Notes: generated by a model not told the origin, from the sequence alone. Positions 43,895 to 53,742 are shown, counted from the first letter of the stretch. The stretch is 64,000 nt of DNA from Paraflavitalea devenefica (GCF_011759375.1 NZ_JAARML010000002.1:2250150-2314149); one strand, 5' to 3'. A program made the numbers and translations.

Positions 43895-45391
43895 ATGAAG
43901 CGATGGTATGATAAGCTGGAGCCTCTTACAAAGCGTTTTGAAGTGTTGTTGTATATAGGCCTGTTGTGCTGGATGGCTCTTTTTGACGTGCTGGAAAAAG
44001 GCGTGTATTCCTGGACGTATTACGGGAGCGCTTTGCTGGTATTGTTCCTGGTGCATTTGCCGGTATTGGTTTTCTCCTGGAACAGGGAACGTTGGAAACA
44101 ACTACTTTCCGGGAGGCGGTACCTGCAATACTGGCTGGCTTGCTTTGGTGTTTATTTGGGGTTGCTTTTTGTCATTTGCAGTACTTTCCTGGAAGTGAAT
44201 ACGCGTTTCCAGCAATTGATCCCCATCAGCGCGCTCTTTATTTTCCTGCTCGAACTGTTGCTGACGGTTATCGCCTGGTACCGGAAGCGGGCCTTGCAAT
44301 GGCAATGGATCAAGCGGTTGAGCCTGGAGCGGTCGGTGTTGATTAGCATTATACTGATTGCCGTCCTCTTTTCTATCATGGCGGTGTCCAGTATGGGCAA
44401 CCCGGAATATGACAGGCCCGGCGGGTTGCTGCTGGGTTTTGAGTTTAACTTTTGGAAAGTGCTCACCCACTTTGGTGTTTTTCTGAGTTTCCTGGTGCAG
44501 TTCCTGTTCATGTACCTGTGCGGCTATTTCTTTTTTTATATCAATAACCGGGTGCTTGTGCCCCGGGTATTGAAACAAAAAGGAGTGGTGATGTACATAC
44601 TGGCCGGATTGGCCACGGTAGGCATCACTTATCCCATCATTGCGCAATTGCTATCCCTGCTGCCGGTGAATGGCAGATTGGGCAAGGTCTTTTCTGATAA
44701 TCCCTTTTTACTGGAGAATGCTTTTGGGGCCATATTGATCATCCTGCTTAGTCTGCCGGTAGTGCTGGCCCTGCAATGGTCGAAGCAGAACAGCCGGATC
44801 ATGTCGCTGGAAAAAGAAAAAGCAGAGGCCGAGCTGGACCTGCTCAAGCAACAACTGAATCCACATTTCTTTTTCAATACCCTGAACAACCTGTATGCAC
44901 TGAGCCTGGCGCAATCAACGCAAACACCGGAAAGCATTTTGCAGTTATCGGAGTTAATGCGTTATGTGATCTATAAAGCCAAAGAGCCGGCCGTGTCTGT
45001 ACAGGAGGAAGTAAAGTACCTGGAAGATTATATGCAATTGCAACAGATCAGGCTCAAGCGGAAGCCGGATGTACAGTTTACAAAAGAGATAGCGGGCGAT
45101 ACGCCTCTGGTAGCACCCCTGTTGTTAATTGTGTTGGTCGAGAATGCCTTCAAGCATGGGGTAGAGCCTGCGGAAGGAACAGCCCTGCTGCACTTGTCGT
45201 TGTATGCAGACGCTACCCGGCTGTATTTTACGTGTGTGAATTCTTTTGAGCAGGAGGGGGAAGTGGCTGCCGGTATAGGATTGGCCAACCTGGAAAGACG
45301 ATTGGCTTTGTTATACCCGGGTAAACACCAGTTGAAAACCGGGATAGAAAGTCATACTTTTAAGGCTGAACTGGAATTGGACCTGACATGA
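43895..45391 (+). CDS. LytS-type sensor histidine kinase
   Basis: 498 residues from ATG 43895 (MKRWYDKLEPL); the upstream extension to 43817 is unlikely. About seven hydrophobic helices span residues 20-300. The kinase part has His324 in QLNPHFFFNTLNNLYAL, VENAFKHG and the glycine motif GIGLANLERRL. It overlaps the LytTR regulator gene by 4 bp. Head-to-head with the ABC ATPase gene (208 bp apart), so the exporter is its likely target. Confidence 0.93.
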   Translation: MKRWYDKLEPLTKRFEVLLYIGLLCWMALFDVLEKGVYSWTYYGSALLVLFLVHLPVLVFSWNRERWKQLLSGRRYLQYWLACFGVYLGLLFVICSTFLEVNTRFQQLIPISALFIFLLELLLTVIAWYRKRALQWQWIKRLSLERSVLISIILIAVLFSIMAVSSMGNPEYDRPGGLLLGFEFNFWKVLTHFGVFLSFLVQFLFMYLCGYFFFYINNRVLVPRVLKQKGVVMYILAGLATVGITYPIIAQLLSLLPVNGRLGKVFSDNPFLLENAFGAILIILLSLPVVLALQWSKQNSRIMSLEKEKAEAELDLLKQQLNPHFFFNTLNNLYALSLAQSTQTPESILQLSELMRYVIYKAKEPAVSVQEEVKYLEDYMQLQQIRLKRKPDVQFTKEIAGDTPLVAPLLLIVLVENAFKHGVEPAEGTALLHLSLYADATRLYFTCVNSFEQEGEVAAGIGLANLERRLALLYPGKHQLKTGIESHTFKAELELDLT

Positions 45392-46107
45392 AAATACGTT
45401 GTCTGATAGTGGATGATGAGCCGCTGGCGCACCAGGTGATCCTGAAATACGTGGAGGATATTCCTTTCCTGGAAGTGGTGGGGCAATGTCACCTGGCCAC
45501 GGAGGCCCTTTCTTTCTTAAGTACCCAACCTGTTGATCTGATCTTCCTCGATATCCGCATGCCTAAGCTGAGTGGCCTCGATTTCCTGCGTACGTTACAG
45601 CAACGGCCACTGGTGATCATCACTTCGGCGTATGAAGAACATGCGCTGGAAAGTTTTGACCTGGAGGTGTGTGATTACCTGCTCAAGCCTTTCCGGTTCG
45701 ACCGCTTTTTGAAAGCAGCTAATCGCGCGCTGGCTATGTATACTTTACGGAAACAGGCTGCTGAAAGTACTGCTGCTGTCGTGCAGCCGGTAATGCCTGC
45801 TGAGCCTTTGCGTATCTACATCAAGTCGGATAAGAAACAGGTGCAGTTGGCAGTGGATGAAGTGTACTACCTGGAGAGCATGGGCAATTATGTAAAGGTA
45901 TGGGGTGAACAAAAATACCTGTTAACGCCCCGCACCCTCAGCAGCTTTGAAGAGCAGTTACCGCCGGAAACCTTTGTGCGCATTCATAAATCCTATATCC
46001 TCAACAAAAAGTTTGTGCATTACATTGAGGGTAATACCATCCGCCTAAAGAATGGTAAGGAGTTGCCGCTGGGAAAGAATTATAAGCATGTGGTGAAGTT
46101 GTTTTGA
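45388..46107 (+). CDS. LytTR-family response regulator
   Basis: 239 residues. The receiver domain has Asp9/Asp10/Glu11, phosphoacceptor Asp55 (LIFLDIRMP), ITSAYEEHAL and LLKPF. The LytTR domain (about 140-239) includes RIYIKSDKKQVQLAVDEVYYLESMGNYVKVW and VRIHKSYILNKKFVHYIEGN. It is translationally coupled to the kinase through ATGA. It ends 2 bp before the converging sigma factor gene. It likely regulates the neighbouring ABC/M1 exporter. Confidence 0.94.
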   Translation: MKIRCLIVDDEPLAHQVILKYVEDIPFLEVVGQCHLATEALSFLSTQPVDLIFLDIRMPKLSGLDFLRTLQQRPLVIITSAYEEHALESFDLEVCDYLLKPFRFDRFLKAANRALAMYTLRKQAAESTAAVVQPVMPAEPLRIYIKSDKKQVQLAVDEVYYLESMGNYVKVWGEQKYLLTPRTLSSFEEQLPPETFVRIHKSYILNKKFVHYIEGNTIRLKNGKELPLGKNYKHVVKLF

Positions 46108-46109
46108 TT

Positions 46110-47336
46110 TTACAGTCGCGCCAGTTTTTTCTCAATAACCTGCTTATCTGCCGCAGTCCGGGCCAGTGTAAGCGCCTGTTCAAAATGCTGTTTGGATTTT
46201 GTATGATCAATGCCGGTATATAGTTCACCCAGCAGTATAAAATAAAAATGATTGCCGGTGAGCGATAACTTTTCTGCTTCGGCAATAGCTGCGGTCTTTC
46301 CCTGTACTTTGGCAAGTGCAAAGGTCCTATTGAGGGCTGCCATGGGAGAATAATTTATTTGCAATAAGCGGTTGTACAATTGCAAAATGCTTTCCCACTT
46401 CTCTTTACTGTCTTCTTTTTGAGTATTCCAGTAAGCAATGCCGGCTTCGAGGTGGTAACGGGAGAGCTGATTGCCACTGGCCGCACAATGCAGGAAATAG
46501 CCGCCCTTACTGATCAGGTCGGTGTTCCACTGACTGGCATCCTGCTCATCATATAAAACAAGTTCGCCGGCTACATTGACCCGGGCATCCAGCCGGGAGG
46601 CATGAAAGCACATAAGCGCCAGCAAGGCGTTGGCGGCGGGTTGATTGGTATACTTGTTTTCCACCAGCATGGAACAAAGCCGCATGGCTTCAAAACAAAG
46701 CTCTTTTCTTATGGTTTGGCCCTGACTCACGGAATAGTAACCTTCGTTGAACAGCAAATAGGTCGTTGCCAGTACAGCAGCCAGGCGTTCATCCAGTTCA
46801 GCAGGAGCAGGAAGCGCTATCCTGATCTTTTCTTCCCGCAGTTTTTCTTTTGCCCGGAACAACCGTTTATTGATCGTTTCCTTATTCGTAAGAAAGGCAT
46901 CAGCTATTTCCTCAATGCCAAAGCCGCACAGGATGCGCAGCGATAACCCTATCTGTGCTTCGGGAGTGATGGCAGGATGACAAATGGCAAACATCATTTG
47001 CAACTGGCTATCGTTGATGTTTTGCGGCGATAGATCAATCTCATATTCCTCAAAGCCTGGCGCTGTGTTTTGGATGGCTGGCGCCACCTTATTGTTAAAG
47101 ATAGCATGGCGTTGCAAATGATTGCGGGCTTTATTCTTTGCTACATTGTATAGCCAGGCAACGGGATTCTGTGGCAAACCTTTAATGCCCCAGGTCTGTG
47201 CGGCAGTGAGGAAGGTGTCGCTGGCAATATCTTCAGCGTTGGCTATCTGGTCAAATCCGAAATGCTTACAAAGCACCGATACGATCTTCCGGTATTCGAT
47301 CCTGAATAAATGCGGTATCAGTTCGCCGTTCTCCAT
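46110..47336 (-). CDS. ECF42-like RNA polymerase sigma factor with TPR-like C-terminus
   Basis: 408 residues, about twice the usual ECF length. Region 2 lies near residues 10-75 (HLFRIEYRKIVSVLCKHFGFDQIANAEDIASDTFLTAAQTW) and region 4 near 115-180 (LRILCGFGIEEIADAFLTNKETINKRLFRAKEKL). The C-terminal part, with YLLFNEGYYSVSQG and a helical repeat domain, marks the DUF6596/ECF42 group, which depends on this domain rather than an anti-sigma factor. The preceding gene encodes a DGPF-type protein 1 bp away, the hallmark neighbour of ECF42. Target promoters are unknown. Confidence 0.9.
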   Translation of the reverse strand: MENGELIPHLFRIEYRKIVSVLCKHFGFDQIANAEDIASDTFLTAAQTWGIKGLPQNPVAWLYNVAKNKARNHLQRHAIFNNKVAPAIQNTAPGFEEYEIDLSPQNINDSQLQMMFAICHPAITPEAQIGLSLRILCGFGIEEIADAFLTNKETINKRLFRAKEKLREEKIRIALPAPAELDERLAAVLATTYLLFNEGYYSVSQGQTIRKELCFEAMRLCSMLVENKYTNQPAANALLALMCFHASRLDARVNVAGELVLYDEQDASQWNTDLISKGGYFLHCAASGNQLSRYHLEAGIAYWNTQKEDSKEKWESILQLYNRLLQINYSPMAALNRTFALAKVQGKTAAIAEAEKLSLTGNHFYFILLGELYTGIDHTKSKQHFEQALTLARTAADKQVIEKKLARL

Positions 47337-47337
47337 C

Positions 47338-47700
47338 TCAGCGGGTATTGTTTGTAGCCACTACCTTCCTTACTTCCACGCTGTTGCCTTCGCCCTGCAG
47401 GATGGGGCAGGCTCTTGCCATAGCCGCCGCTTCATCAAAAGAGGCTGCCTTTACAATGATAAAGCCGGCTATGGATTCCTTGATCTCTGCATAGGGACCA
47501 TCGGTCATTATATTGTTGGCTTTTAATACCCGGCCTTCAGTTGATAATCCGGTGCCGCCATTAAATTTGTTCTGTGCGGCAATGCCGCCTACCCAGTCGT
47601 GGTATTGTTTCATATATACCTGCAGTTGCTCCGGCGATGGCTGGGCCTCTTTGGTGATAAGGTCCAGGCGCATCAGTAATAAATATTCGTCCATGATCAT
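47338..47700 (-). CDS. YCII-related DGPF-domain protein
   Basis: 120 residues; the ATG at 47700 or Met3 at 47694 may be the start. The sequence MTDGPYAEIKESIAGFIIVKAASFDEA carries the DGPF-type motif (here DGPY), and SVEVRKVV ends the domain. It is a small alpha-beta cytoplasmic protein. Genes of this family sit next to ECF42 sigma factors and may sense or modify a small molecule. It is 1 bp upstream of the sigma gene and 28 bp downstream of the DHFR-like gene. Confidence 0.92.
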   Translation of the reverse strand: MIMDEYLLLMRLDLITKEAQPSPEQLQVYMKQYHDWVGGIAAQNKFNGGTGLSTEGRVLKANNIMTDGPYAEIKESIAGFIIVKAASFDEAAAMARACPILQGEGNSVEVRKVVATNNTR

Positions 47701-47728
47701 GTTTTTTTTCTGTCCATTGTAAATGTAA

Positions 47729-48286
47729 TTACTTTTTTATGGGCAGGTAAGAGAGCAGCACCACACCACTTTTAAATACCCTCGAATTGATCAATTGAAG
47801 GTCCAGGTGATGCTGCAGGCCCTCAAATAAGGGAGTGCCGCTGCCGAGCGCCACAGGGTCTATCATGACCTGGTATTCATCAATCAGCCCGCTGTTGGCT
47901 AACTGGGTTAAGATGCTGCCGCTGCCCAGTATCGTCATAGCCTTTCCGGCTTCTTTCAGCCGTTTTACTTCGGCTTCTATATTGTCTTTCACGATCCGCG
48001 TATTGTTCCAGTCGGCCGTTTTCAATGTGCGGGAGAATACGATCTTTTCGGACTTGTTCATGCCTTCGGCTACTACCGGCATGGCTTGTTGGGCCTCGGC
48101 CGTTGGCCAGAAGCCGGCCATCATTTCGTAGGTGATGCGGCCAAAAAGCAGCGTGCTGCCCGATTGGGCGCCTTCTTCAGCAAAGGCGCTTTCCTCTCCA
48201 CCGTGCTGGTGCCAGGAGATGTCGTTATCCGGCCCTTTATAAAAGCCATTCAGCGTTATGAACTGGAAGGATGATAATATGCCCAT
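47729..48286 (-). CDS. Dihydrofolate reductase-family (RibD C-terminal-like) protein
   Basis: 185 residues with the RibD_C/DHFR-like fold: FITLNGFYKGPDNDISWH at the start, TLLFGRITYEMMAGFWP, IVFSRTLKTADWNNTRIV, MTILGSGSILTQLANSGLIDEYQVMIDPVALGSGTPLFEG. It is likely a cytoplasmic NADPH-binding reductase, but not the housekeeping folate enzyme, whose active-site pattern differs. It heads the three-gene group with the DGPF protein and ECF42, and such reductases are often found with these sigma factors. Substrate unknown. Confidence 0.9.
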   Translation of the reverse strand: MGILSSFQFITLNGFYKGPDNDISWHQHGGEESAFAEEGAQSGSTLLFGRITYEMMAGFWPTAEAQQAMPVVAEGMNKSEKIVFSRTLKTADWNNTRIVKDNIEAEVKRLKEAGKAMTILGSGSILTQLANSGLIDEYQVMIDPVALGSGTPLFEGLQHHLDLQLINSRVFKSGVVLLSYLPIKK

Positions 48287-48632
48287 GTCATCAGTTTTAA
48301 TTGTCAGGGAATAATTGATGTATACCTCTATAACAAATGAGCTATACCGGATTGGACACCGGGGAGGAAATATTTTTCCAACCTTATTGCGGGGTCGTCA
48401 GCACCACCGGTGTGCCCGGGAAAGATACGGCGGCATGGTCTTCGGTGAAGATCAGGAAACGGACAGGTTTGAAAGTGGTTACTGTTTTCAAGGAGGCTTT
48501 GTATTTGCTGGACAGGAACCCTTTGGAAGTGACCAACTGCCCGATGTTCCACCGGGCTCACTGAACTAAGTTACCAACTAATTGAATAAGTATCAATTTG
48601 TGCCTTATTTTTATCTCTTTTAAAAGAAGCTT
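48287..48632. other. Intergenic stretch with weak coding signals
   Basis: 346 bp between divergent genes. The reverse strand at 48384-48557 reads a 57-codon stretch that looks protein-like (QLVTSKGFLSSKYKASLK, FTEDHAAVSFPGTPVVLTT) but starts straight after a stop. The forward strand also has a 75-codon frame from ATG 48337. Neither has clear support; a decayed gene is possible. Confidence 0.3.
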
Positions 48633-49637
48633 ATGCACGCCGGACAACGATATACTTTCAAGGAAATTTTTGTGTGGACGATCAGTGATGTGAAACTGAT
48701 GGCCATCCTTTCCATTGTACCTGTTGTAATATTTGAGTTGTTCAACTGGCGATGGATAGCGCTGCCCTGGATACCCATTGCCATGGTGGGTACCGCTACT
48801 GCCTTTATTGTAGGTTTCAGGAATACACAAACCTACAGCCGTTTATGGGAAGCCCGCCAGATCTATGGCTCTATTATCAACAGCAGCCGTTCCTGGGGCA
48901 TGATGGTCAAGGATTTTGTGGGTGCACATAGTTCGGAGGAGATACAAAAGATACGACTGGAGCTGATCAAGCGGCATATTGCCTGGCTGACGGCCCTGCG
49001 TTTTCAGTTGCGCGAGCAACGTACCTGGGAAACCAGTCGCACCAAACCTTCCAATAAAAAGTATGGTCAGCGGTTTGTGATCGATGAATGGAGCAGATCA
49101 CTGGAGTCTGCGCTCACGCCCTATCTTTCCCCCGAAGAATTAAAGTATGTATTGAGTAAATCGAATAAGGCTACCCAGTTGATAGGCAGGCAGTCCCTGC
49201 AGTTGAAACAATTAAAGGCCCAGGGATTGATCGAGCCGCTGACGTATGTGGAGATGGAGAAACTGCTGGTAGACCTGTATGATCACCAGGGCCGGTGTGA
49301 ACGGATCAAGAATTTCCCTTACCCGCGGCAATTCGCCACCATCAGCCAGATGCTTACCCGTCTTTTTGTTTTTATGGTGCCCTTTGGCGTATTGAATGAA
49401 TTTCAGCGGGCAGGCAATTGGCTGATATGGCTGTCCATTCCTTTCAGTGGCGTAGTAGGCTGGGTATTCCTTACCCTTGAAAGGATTGGGGAGAATACGG
49501 AGAACCCCTTTGAAGGCGGCGCCAATGATGTGCCGGTCACGGCCATTTCCCGTACTATCGAAATTGACCTGCTGGAAATGATGGATATTCCGGAAGTGCC
49601 CAAGCCTATGCAGCCGGTGAATTTGATTCTTTCCTAA
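48633..49637 (+). CDS. Bestrophin-family (UPF0187) ion channel
   Basis: 334 residues. Membrane helices at about 20-75 (LMAILSIVPVVIFELF, IAMVGTATAFIVGFRNTQTYSRLWEARQIYG) and 235-285 (LFVFMVPFGVLNEF, LIWLSIPFSGVVGWVFLTLERIGENTENPFEGGANDVPVTAISRTIE) match bacterial bestrophins. The aromatic and NPFEGG-type motifs near the C-terminus are characteristic. It forms a pentameric inner-membrane channel, for monovalent ions in studied bacterial members. Monocistronic by spacing. Confidence 0.92.
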   Translation: MHAGQRYTFKEIFVWTISDVKLMAILSIVPVVIFELFNWRWIALPWIPIAMVGTATAFIVGFRNTQTYSRLWEARQIYGSIINSSRSWGMMVKDFVGAHSSEEIQKIRLELIKRHIAWLTALRFQLREQRTWETSRTKPSNKKYGQRFVIDEWSRSLESALTPYLSPEELKYVLSKSNKATQLIGRQSLQLKQLKAQGLIEPLTYVEMEKLLVDLYDHQGRCERIKNFPYPRQFATISQMLTRLFVFMVPFGVLNEFQRAGNWLIWLSIPFSGVVGWVFLTLERIGENTENPFEGGANDVPVTAISRTIEIDLLEMMDIPEVPKPMQPVNLILS

Positions 49638-49813
49638 TGGTTATTCTGTAGCCTTCTTCCATGCTTTAGTATATTTTCTGGTTTGAGTGCCCCTGTTTTG
49701 ATGGTTCCGGCGCTCCGGGAGGGTATTTTTAGGGTGCAATCAAAACGAACGTTTTCCCCCAAGCCAAACCCCTCAACCCGGACCGTTTATTGAATGAGTT
49801 AAACACACAAATC

Positions 49814-50266
49814 ATGAAAAACTTGTCATTTACCTCCAGGCCCCCCGCCGTTGCCCCGGTATTCGCCAGCACAGAATCCATGCCCCTCTGCCCACTGATT
49901 AAAGATCTAATGAAAAGTTTTATACCGCTGGCTGTTGAAAAAAGCAGCTTTATTGTGAATGATGTAGACCCCGCCTTTCAGCTTTGCGCCGATCAGCAGA
50001 CCCTGGCCTTTGTACTGAGTAACCTGTTGGATAATGCCATCAGCACTACCAGCAGTGTATGTATCCGTGTGGAAGCTGTGAAACAGGCCGAAGGGATACA
50101 GATAGGCGTACGCATCAGCGCCGCCAATTTTTACAGTACCGTAACCGGCGATTTTTCGCAGGTACTGGCTGCTGCTTACCGCCTGGGTGGTAATATCCAT
50201 ATTTATAATCAGCGGAACCAGGGAATGGTGATCTCCCTGTCGCTGGCGGCATCATCCATATCCTAA
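49814..50266 (+). CDS. Orphan HATPase-like protein lacking kinase core
   Basis: 150 residues from ATG 49814; an upstream TTG is less likely. Residues about 30-145 resemble a histidine-kinase ATPase domain: LIKDLMKSFIPLAVEKSSF, the N-box-like VLSNLLDNAIS, and a final GNIHIYNQRNQGMVISLSL. There is no dimerisation/phosphoacceptor helix and no DxGxG box, so ATP hydrolysis or phosphotransfer is doubtful. It may be a regulatory or inhibitory relative. It stands alone, 118 bp ahead of a secreted protease gene. Coding status is good from composition and start. Confidence 0.7.
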   Translation: MKNLSFTSRPPAVAPVFASTESMPLCPLIKDLMKSFIPLAVEKSSFIVNDVDPAFQLCADQQTLAFVLSNLLDNAISTTSSVCIRVEAVKQAEGIQIGVRISAANFYSTVTGDFSQVLAAAYRLGGNIHIYNQRNQGMVISLSLAASSIS

Positions 50267-50384
50267 TATGGGCAGGACCCCATTTGGAGCGGTTTAGCCC
50301 ACTTGCAGGAGCTCCCGGACTTGGCCGGTTGGCGCTATTTCACTATATTCATTAGGCGCTTTTATTGCCCAGCCAACAACCGGT

Positions 50385-53300
50385 ATGACCCCCTTCATAA
50401 AAAACATCTGCTGTATACTGCTTTGCCTGTCTGTACTTTCCTTACGTGCACAGGAGGTTCCTTCCACTATTACTACCAGGTTATACTCTGCCAGACCCTC
50501 TGCTTCCTTACAGGAACGATTTAACAAGGTGCAGGTGCTCCGGTTAACGGCCAATGAGCTGGCCGCCTTCTCACGCGCCACACCCGAAAAGGTCAACCGC
50601 ATTAACTGGCATATCGGTGAACAACCATGGTCCCTGCAATTGTCGGCTAAGCCGGCCTCCGCGGATAAGGTCAGTGTGACCACCAGCAGGGGAGGCGTGC
50701 AGCCATTATTGCACGGGCCGCTGTTGCTGACCGGAACTATGCAGGATGGAAAGGGCCGGGTGCGACTGGCCGTGAATGATCATTTTATTTATGGCTTCCT
50801 GGACAATGGTACAGACCGGTATTTCATTGAGCCGCTCCGGAAGTTTGATACGTCAGCTTCTAAAGAAGAATATATTTTTTACCATGTGAATGATGTGCCC
50901 TTGCCGGGCAATTTTTGCGGCACCACTGAGATGTCTGCGGGCAATAAGTATAAGGTTCCGGCTACCTCCGCAGCGGCTGTATCATCGCCTGCCTCCCAGC
51001 GTGCGAGTTGTAAACAGGTAAGGATGGCTGTTGCCACCGATTATGCCGTGTATGAAAAACATGGCTCCACTGAATTGATCGCCAATTATATTATTGCCAA
51101 CTGGCATGTAGCTGAATCTTATTTTGTGGATTTAGACCTCGACCAGGAAAGTACTACCGATGTAGGAGATGATCATATTACGATGCCGGTGGTGGCCCTG
51201 TATATCGTAACAGATCCGGATAATGACCTGCTGCCCAATGGAAGTTTTTCACTCCTTGCCTTTGGCAACTGGGCCAATGCACATTTCCAGGCGCCTTTTG
51301 ATATAGCGGAAATGATTACCGGCAAATCCATTCCTTTAGGTCCGCCCAATGCTGTATTGGGTGTTGCCACTGGCATGGGGCAGCTCTGTAATGCCCGCAA
51401 AGAGGTGCATGTGCTCAGGGATTACCTGAATGGAGCGAGTTATTCGCTGGTCACTGCCCATGAAACCGGGCATAATCTTGGTTGTGCGCATGATGATGAG
51501 CTATCTCCTGCAGTACGGTCATTTATTATGACTTCTTACCTGGTGCGTACTGCCACGCGGTTTTCACGGTACAGCGATTTTGTGGGAATCCCCTACGAGA
51601 CTGGTTCTGCCTGGAATATTAAGCGAACATTTGAATGGGGCGCCAATGCCTGCCTGCATAGCAATCTTTGCAGCATAGACCCTTGCGAACGGGTAAAGGG
51701 GCTTACACTGGAAACGGTGGGCACCCAGGCGGTGCGCCTGAGCTGGCAGGGAACTGCACCCACCTATATTGTACAATACAAAGTAAAAGATTCAGCGATA
51801 TTCCCGGTGGCCAATACGGTTGAAGTAACGGGTACGGAGATCACTATTTCCGGATTGCGGCCCTGTACCCCATATGAATTCCTGGTGAAGGCGAAGTGTG
51901 ATGCTTCCACCACCAGCATTCCGGTGATTGTTCCTTACCAGCTAAGCAGTTTCCGCATTGATTCTATTGTGGCAGGTAATGCAGCCAATGGCAGGTACGA
52001 CCTTTCCTTCCATCTTCATTATCTGAATAGTAATGCCGACCAACTGCAGGTAACCGCGATGGTAGACGGACAACAACAACGATTTGATTTCAGCGGGGCT
52101 TCGCAGCGCATTACCTTAACCGGCCTGCGCATAGATGGACGCCTGCTCAAAAGGCTACACATTTATATTACGGATTATGGGCCCTGTTATACGGCTGCCA
52201 CCTTCCGGGCACCGGTATTGAGCAATGATTGCACGCCACTGGCAACGACCGACTTTAATGATGGTAAGGTGCCTGCCGGCTGGATCAGCCAGGTTACCCG
52301 TCACTTTCCACTGCCTTATGAGGCAAAGTACCTCGCCATAGGGTTCAACGATCGCGCCGGCAATGGCGGTCCTTTCCCTTACGGGAATATTGACAGCACC
52401 CGCATGACTTTTTATGATTTCTGGAATAACGGGATCCAGAAACAATTTGGTACTTATGAGATCTTTTCGCCGGTATTAGACATCAGCAATAAAACCGGCG
52501 TAACGCTGAGTTTCGATTATGCTTATTTCCGCACGGTTGACAGAAGGAGCCATGTGTTCGCCTGTCTGAAAGCGGATGTGTTTGACGGCCACTCCTGGGT
52601 GAATGTATGGATGGTGGATAGTTCGCAGCAATATATCAATTATACCGGCAGTGAGTTCTTCTGGCATTTTATTCCTCCCCGTATTACGATTGGCCTGGAC
52701 CCCTATCGCAACCCGCAGTTCCAGGTTCGCTTTACGTTGATTGATGGCAGTAAGGGTACTTTTACGAGGGGCCTGGATGCTGCCGCGCTGGACAATATCC
52801 TGATCTGCGGTGCTGATGTATGTGCGTCGCCTGTCAATGCCCCGCTGCCTCAGCAGCGTGGTGCTGTGCATGCGGTTACTGCTGTAAAAGCCTGTACGGA
52901 TGCTGATTATTTCACGCATTATTTTTCGGCGGCCGATTCCCTGCTGATCTCTTTTAAGAAACAATACAATGATTCACTGGAGTTGTATCCTAACCAGGTA
53001 AAACTGCAGCATTATACTACCAGCCTGGCGGTTAATGCCTCCCGGGTGCCCTACGTACAACAGGGCTGGTCATGGGTATTACTGAATAAATATTGGGTGG
53101 TCAATCCTTGGCATGGTTTCAGCGATACCGGCATCGTACGGTTATATATTAAGCGGCAGGAGGTGGAAGCTTTGTGCGCTGCACTGGGCATTGCTTATAC
53201 GACAGACATTATCCGCCCATATTACCTGTCGCTTTCTGATACAACCGCTTTTGCCCACCCGGTGCATGCTGCTGTCACAGCCGGTACCATCGTATTCCCT

Positions 53301-53663
53301 TATGCTGTTATCCGGGAAACACCGGACTATTATGTTATTGAATGTATAGCGCCGCCATCAGGCGGCGTGCTGGGTATTGGCGCTTCTGCCAAGCGTTGGC
53401 AGCCTGGACAGGTGGCGCCCCTGCTCCTGTATCCTAACCCGGTAACCGACCTGCTCATAGCCGAGGTGAATACCACGCAGGAAGGGAATATGTATTTTGA
53501 GATTGTCAATACACTGGGGCAGGTGGTGCGTGCCGAAAAACGGTTGCTCCAGGGCGGGTTCAACAGGTTGTCCTTCCCTGTAAAGGGCCTGGCGGCGGGG
53601 ATGTACCTGCTTCGCAGTCCTCAATTAGCGCCGGCCAAGGGGGTAAGATTCATCAAGTTATAG
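50385..53663 (+). CDS. Secreted metzincin metalloprotease with T9SS sorting domain
   Basis: 1092 residues with a signal peptide (NICCILLCLSVLSLRAQ). The protease domain (about 205-425) has the zinc motif H359ETGHNLGCAH and a Met-turn in FIMTSYLV, as in reprolysin-like M12 enzymes. A fibronectin type III domain follows (about 438-520, VKGLTLETVGTQAVRLSWQG). A large beta-sandwich region containing TDFNDGKVPAGW comes next. The C-terminus (LLYPNPVTDLLIAEV ... GLAAGMYLLR) is a type A sorting domain for type IX secretion. It should act outside the cell on proteins. Single gene, followed by proS. Confidence 0.92.
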   Translation: MTPFIKNICCILLCLSVLSLRAQEVPSTITTRLYSARPSASLQERFNKVQVLRLTANELAAFSRATPEKVNRINWHIGEQPWSLQLSAKPASADKVSVTTSRGGVQPLLHGPLLLTGTMQDGKGRVRLAVNDHFIYGFLDNGTDRYFIEPLRKFDTSASKEEYIFYHVNDVPLPGNFCGTTEMSAGNKYKVPATSAAAVSSPASQRASCKQVRMAVATDYAVYEKHGSTELIANYIIANWHVAESYFVDLDLDQESTTDVGDDHITMPVVALYIVTDPDNDLLPNGSFSLLAFGNWANAHFQAPFDIAEMITGKSIPLGPPNAVLGVATGMGQLCNARKEVHVLRDYLNGASYSLVTAHETGHNLGCAHDDELSPAVRSFIMTSYLVRTATRFSRYSDFVGIPYETGSAWNIKRTFEWGANACLHSNLCSIDPCERVKGLTLETVGTQAVRLSWQGTAPTYIVQYKVKDSAIFPVANTVEVTGTEITISGLRPCTPYEFLVKAKCDASTTSIPVIVPYQLSSFRIDSIVAGNAANGRYDLSFHLHYLNSNADQLQVTAMVDGQQQRFDFSGASQRITLTGLRIDGRLLKRLHIYITDYGPCYTAATFRAPVLSNDCTPLATTDFNDGKVPAGWISQVTRHFPLPYEAKYLAIGFNDRAGNGGPFPYGNIDSTRMTFYDFWNNGIQKQFGTYEIFSPVLDISNKTGVTLSFDYAYFRTVDRRSHVFACLKADVFDGHSWVNVWMVDSSQQYINYTGSEFFWHFIPPRITIGLDPYRNPQFQVRFTLIDGSKGTFTRGLDAAALDNILICGADVCASPVNAPLPQQRGAVHAVTAVKACTDADYFTHYFSAADSLLISFKKQYNDSLELYPNQVKLQHYTTSLAVNASRVPYVQQGWSWVLLNKYWVVNPWHGFSDTGIVRLYIKRQEVEALCAALGIAYTTDIIRPYYLSLSDTTAFAHPVHAAVTAGTIVFPYAVIRETPDYYVIECIAPPSGGVLGIGASAKRWQPGQVAPLLLYPNPVTDLLIAEVNTTQEGNMYFEIVNTLGQVVRAEKRLLQGGFNRLSFPVKGLAAGMYLLRSPQLAPAKGVRFIKL

Positions 53664-53742
53664 GGCTATTATCTACCTGTTTAACCGGGAAATCGCATGC
53701 AATAAGGCCCAAAGGCCGTAATATTGCAAAAAATTTCTCGTA

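Noticed and set aside
48337..48564. 75-residue forward gene
   Set aside because: Competing frames on the other strand look equally coding-like, and there is no family or start support.
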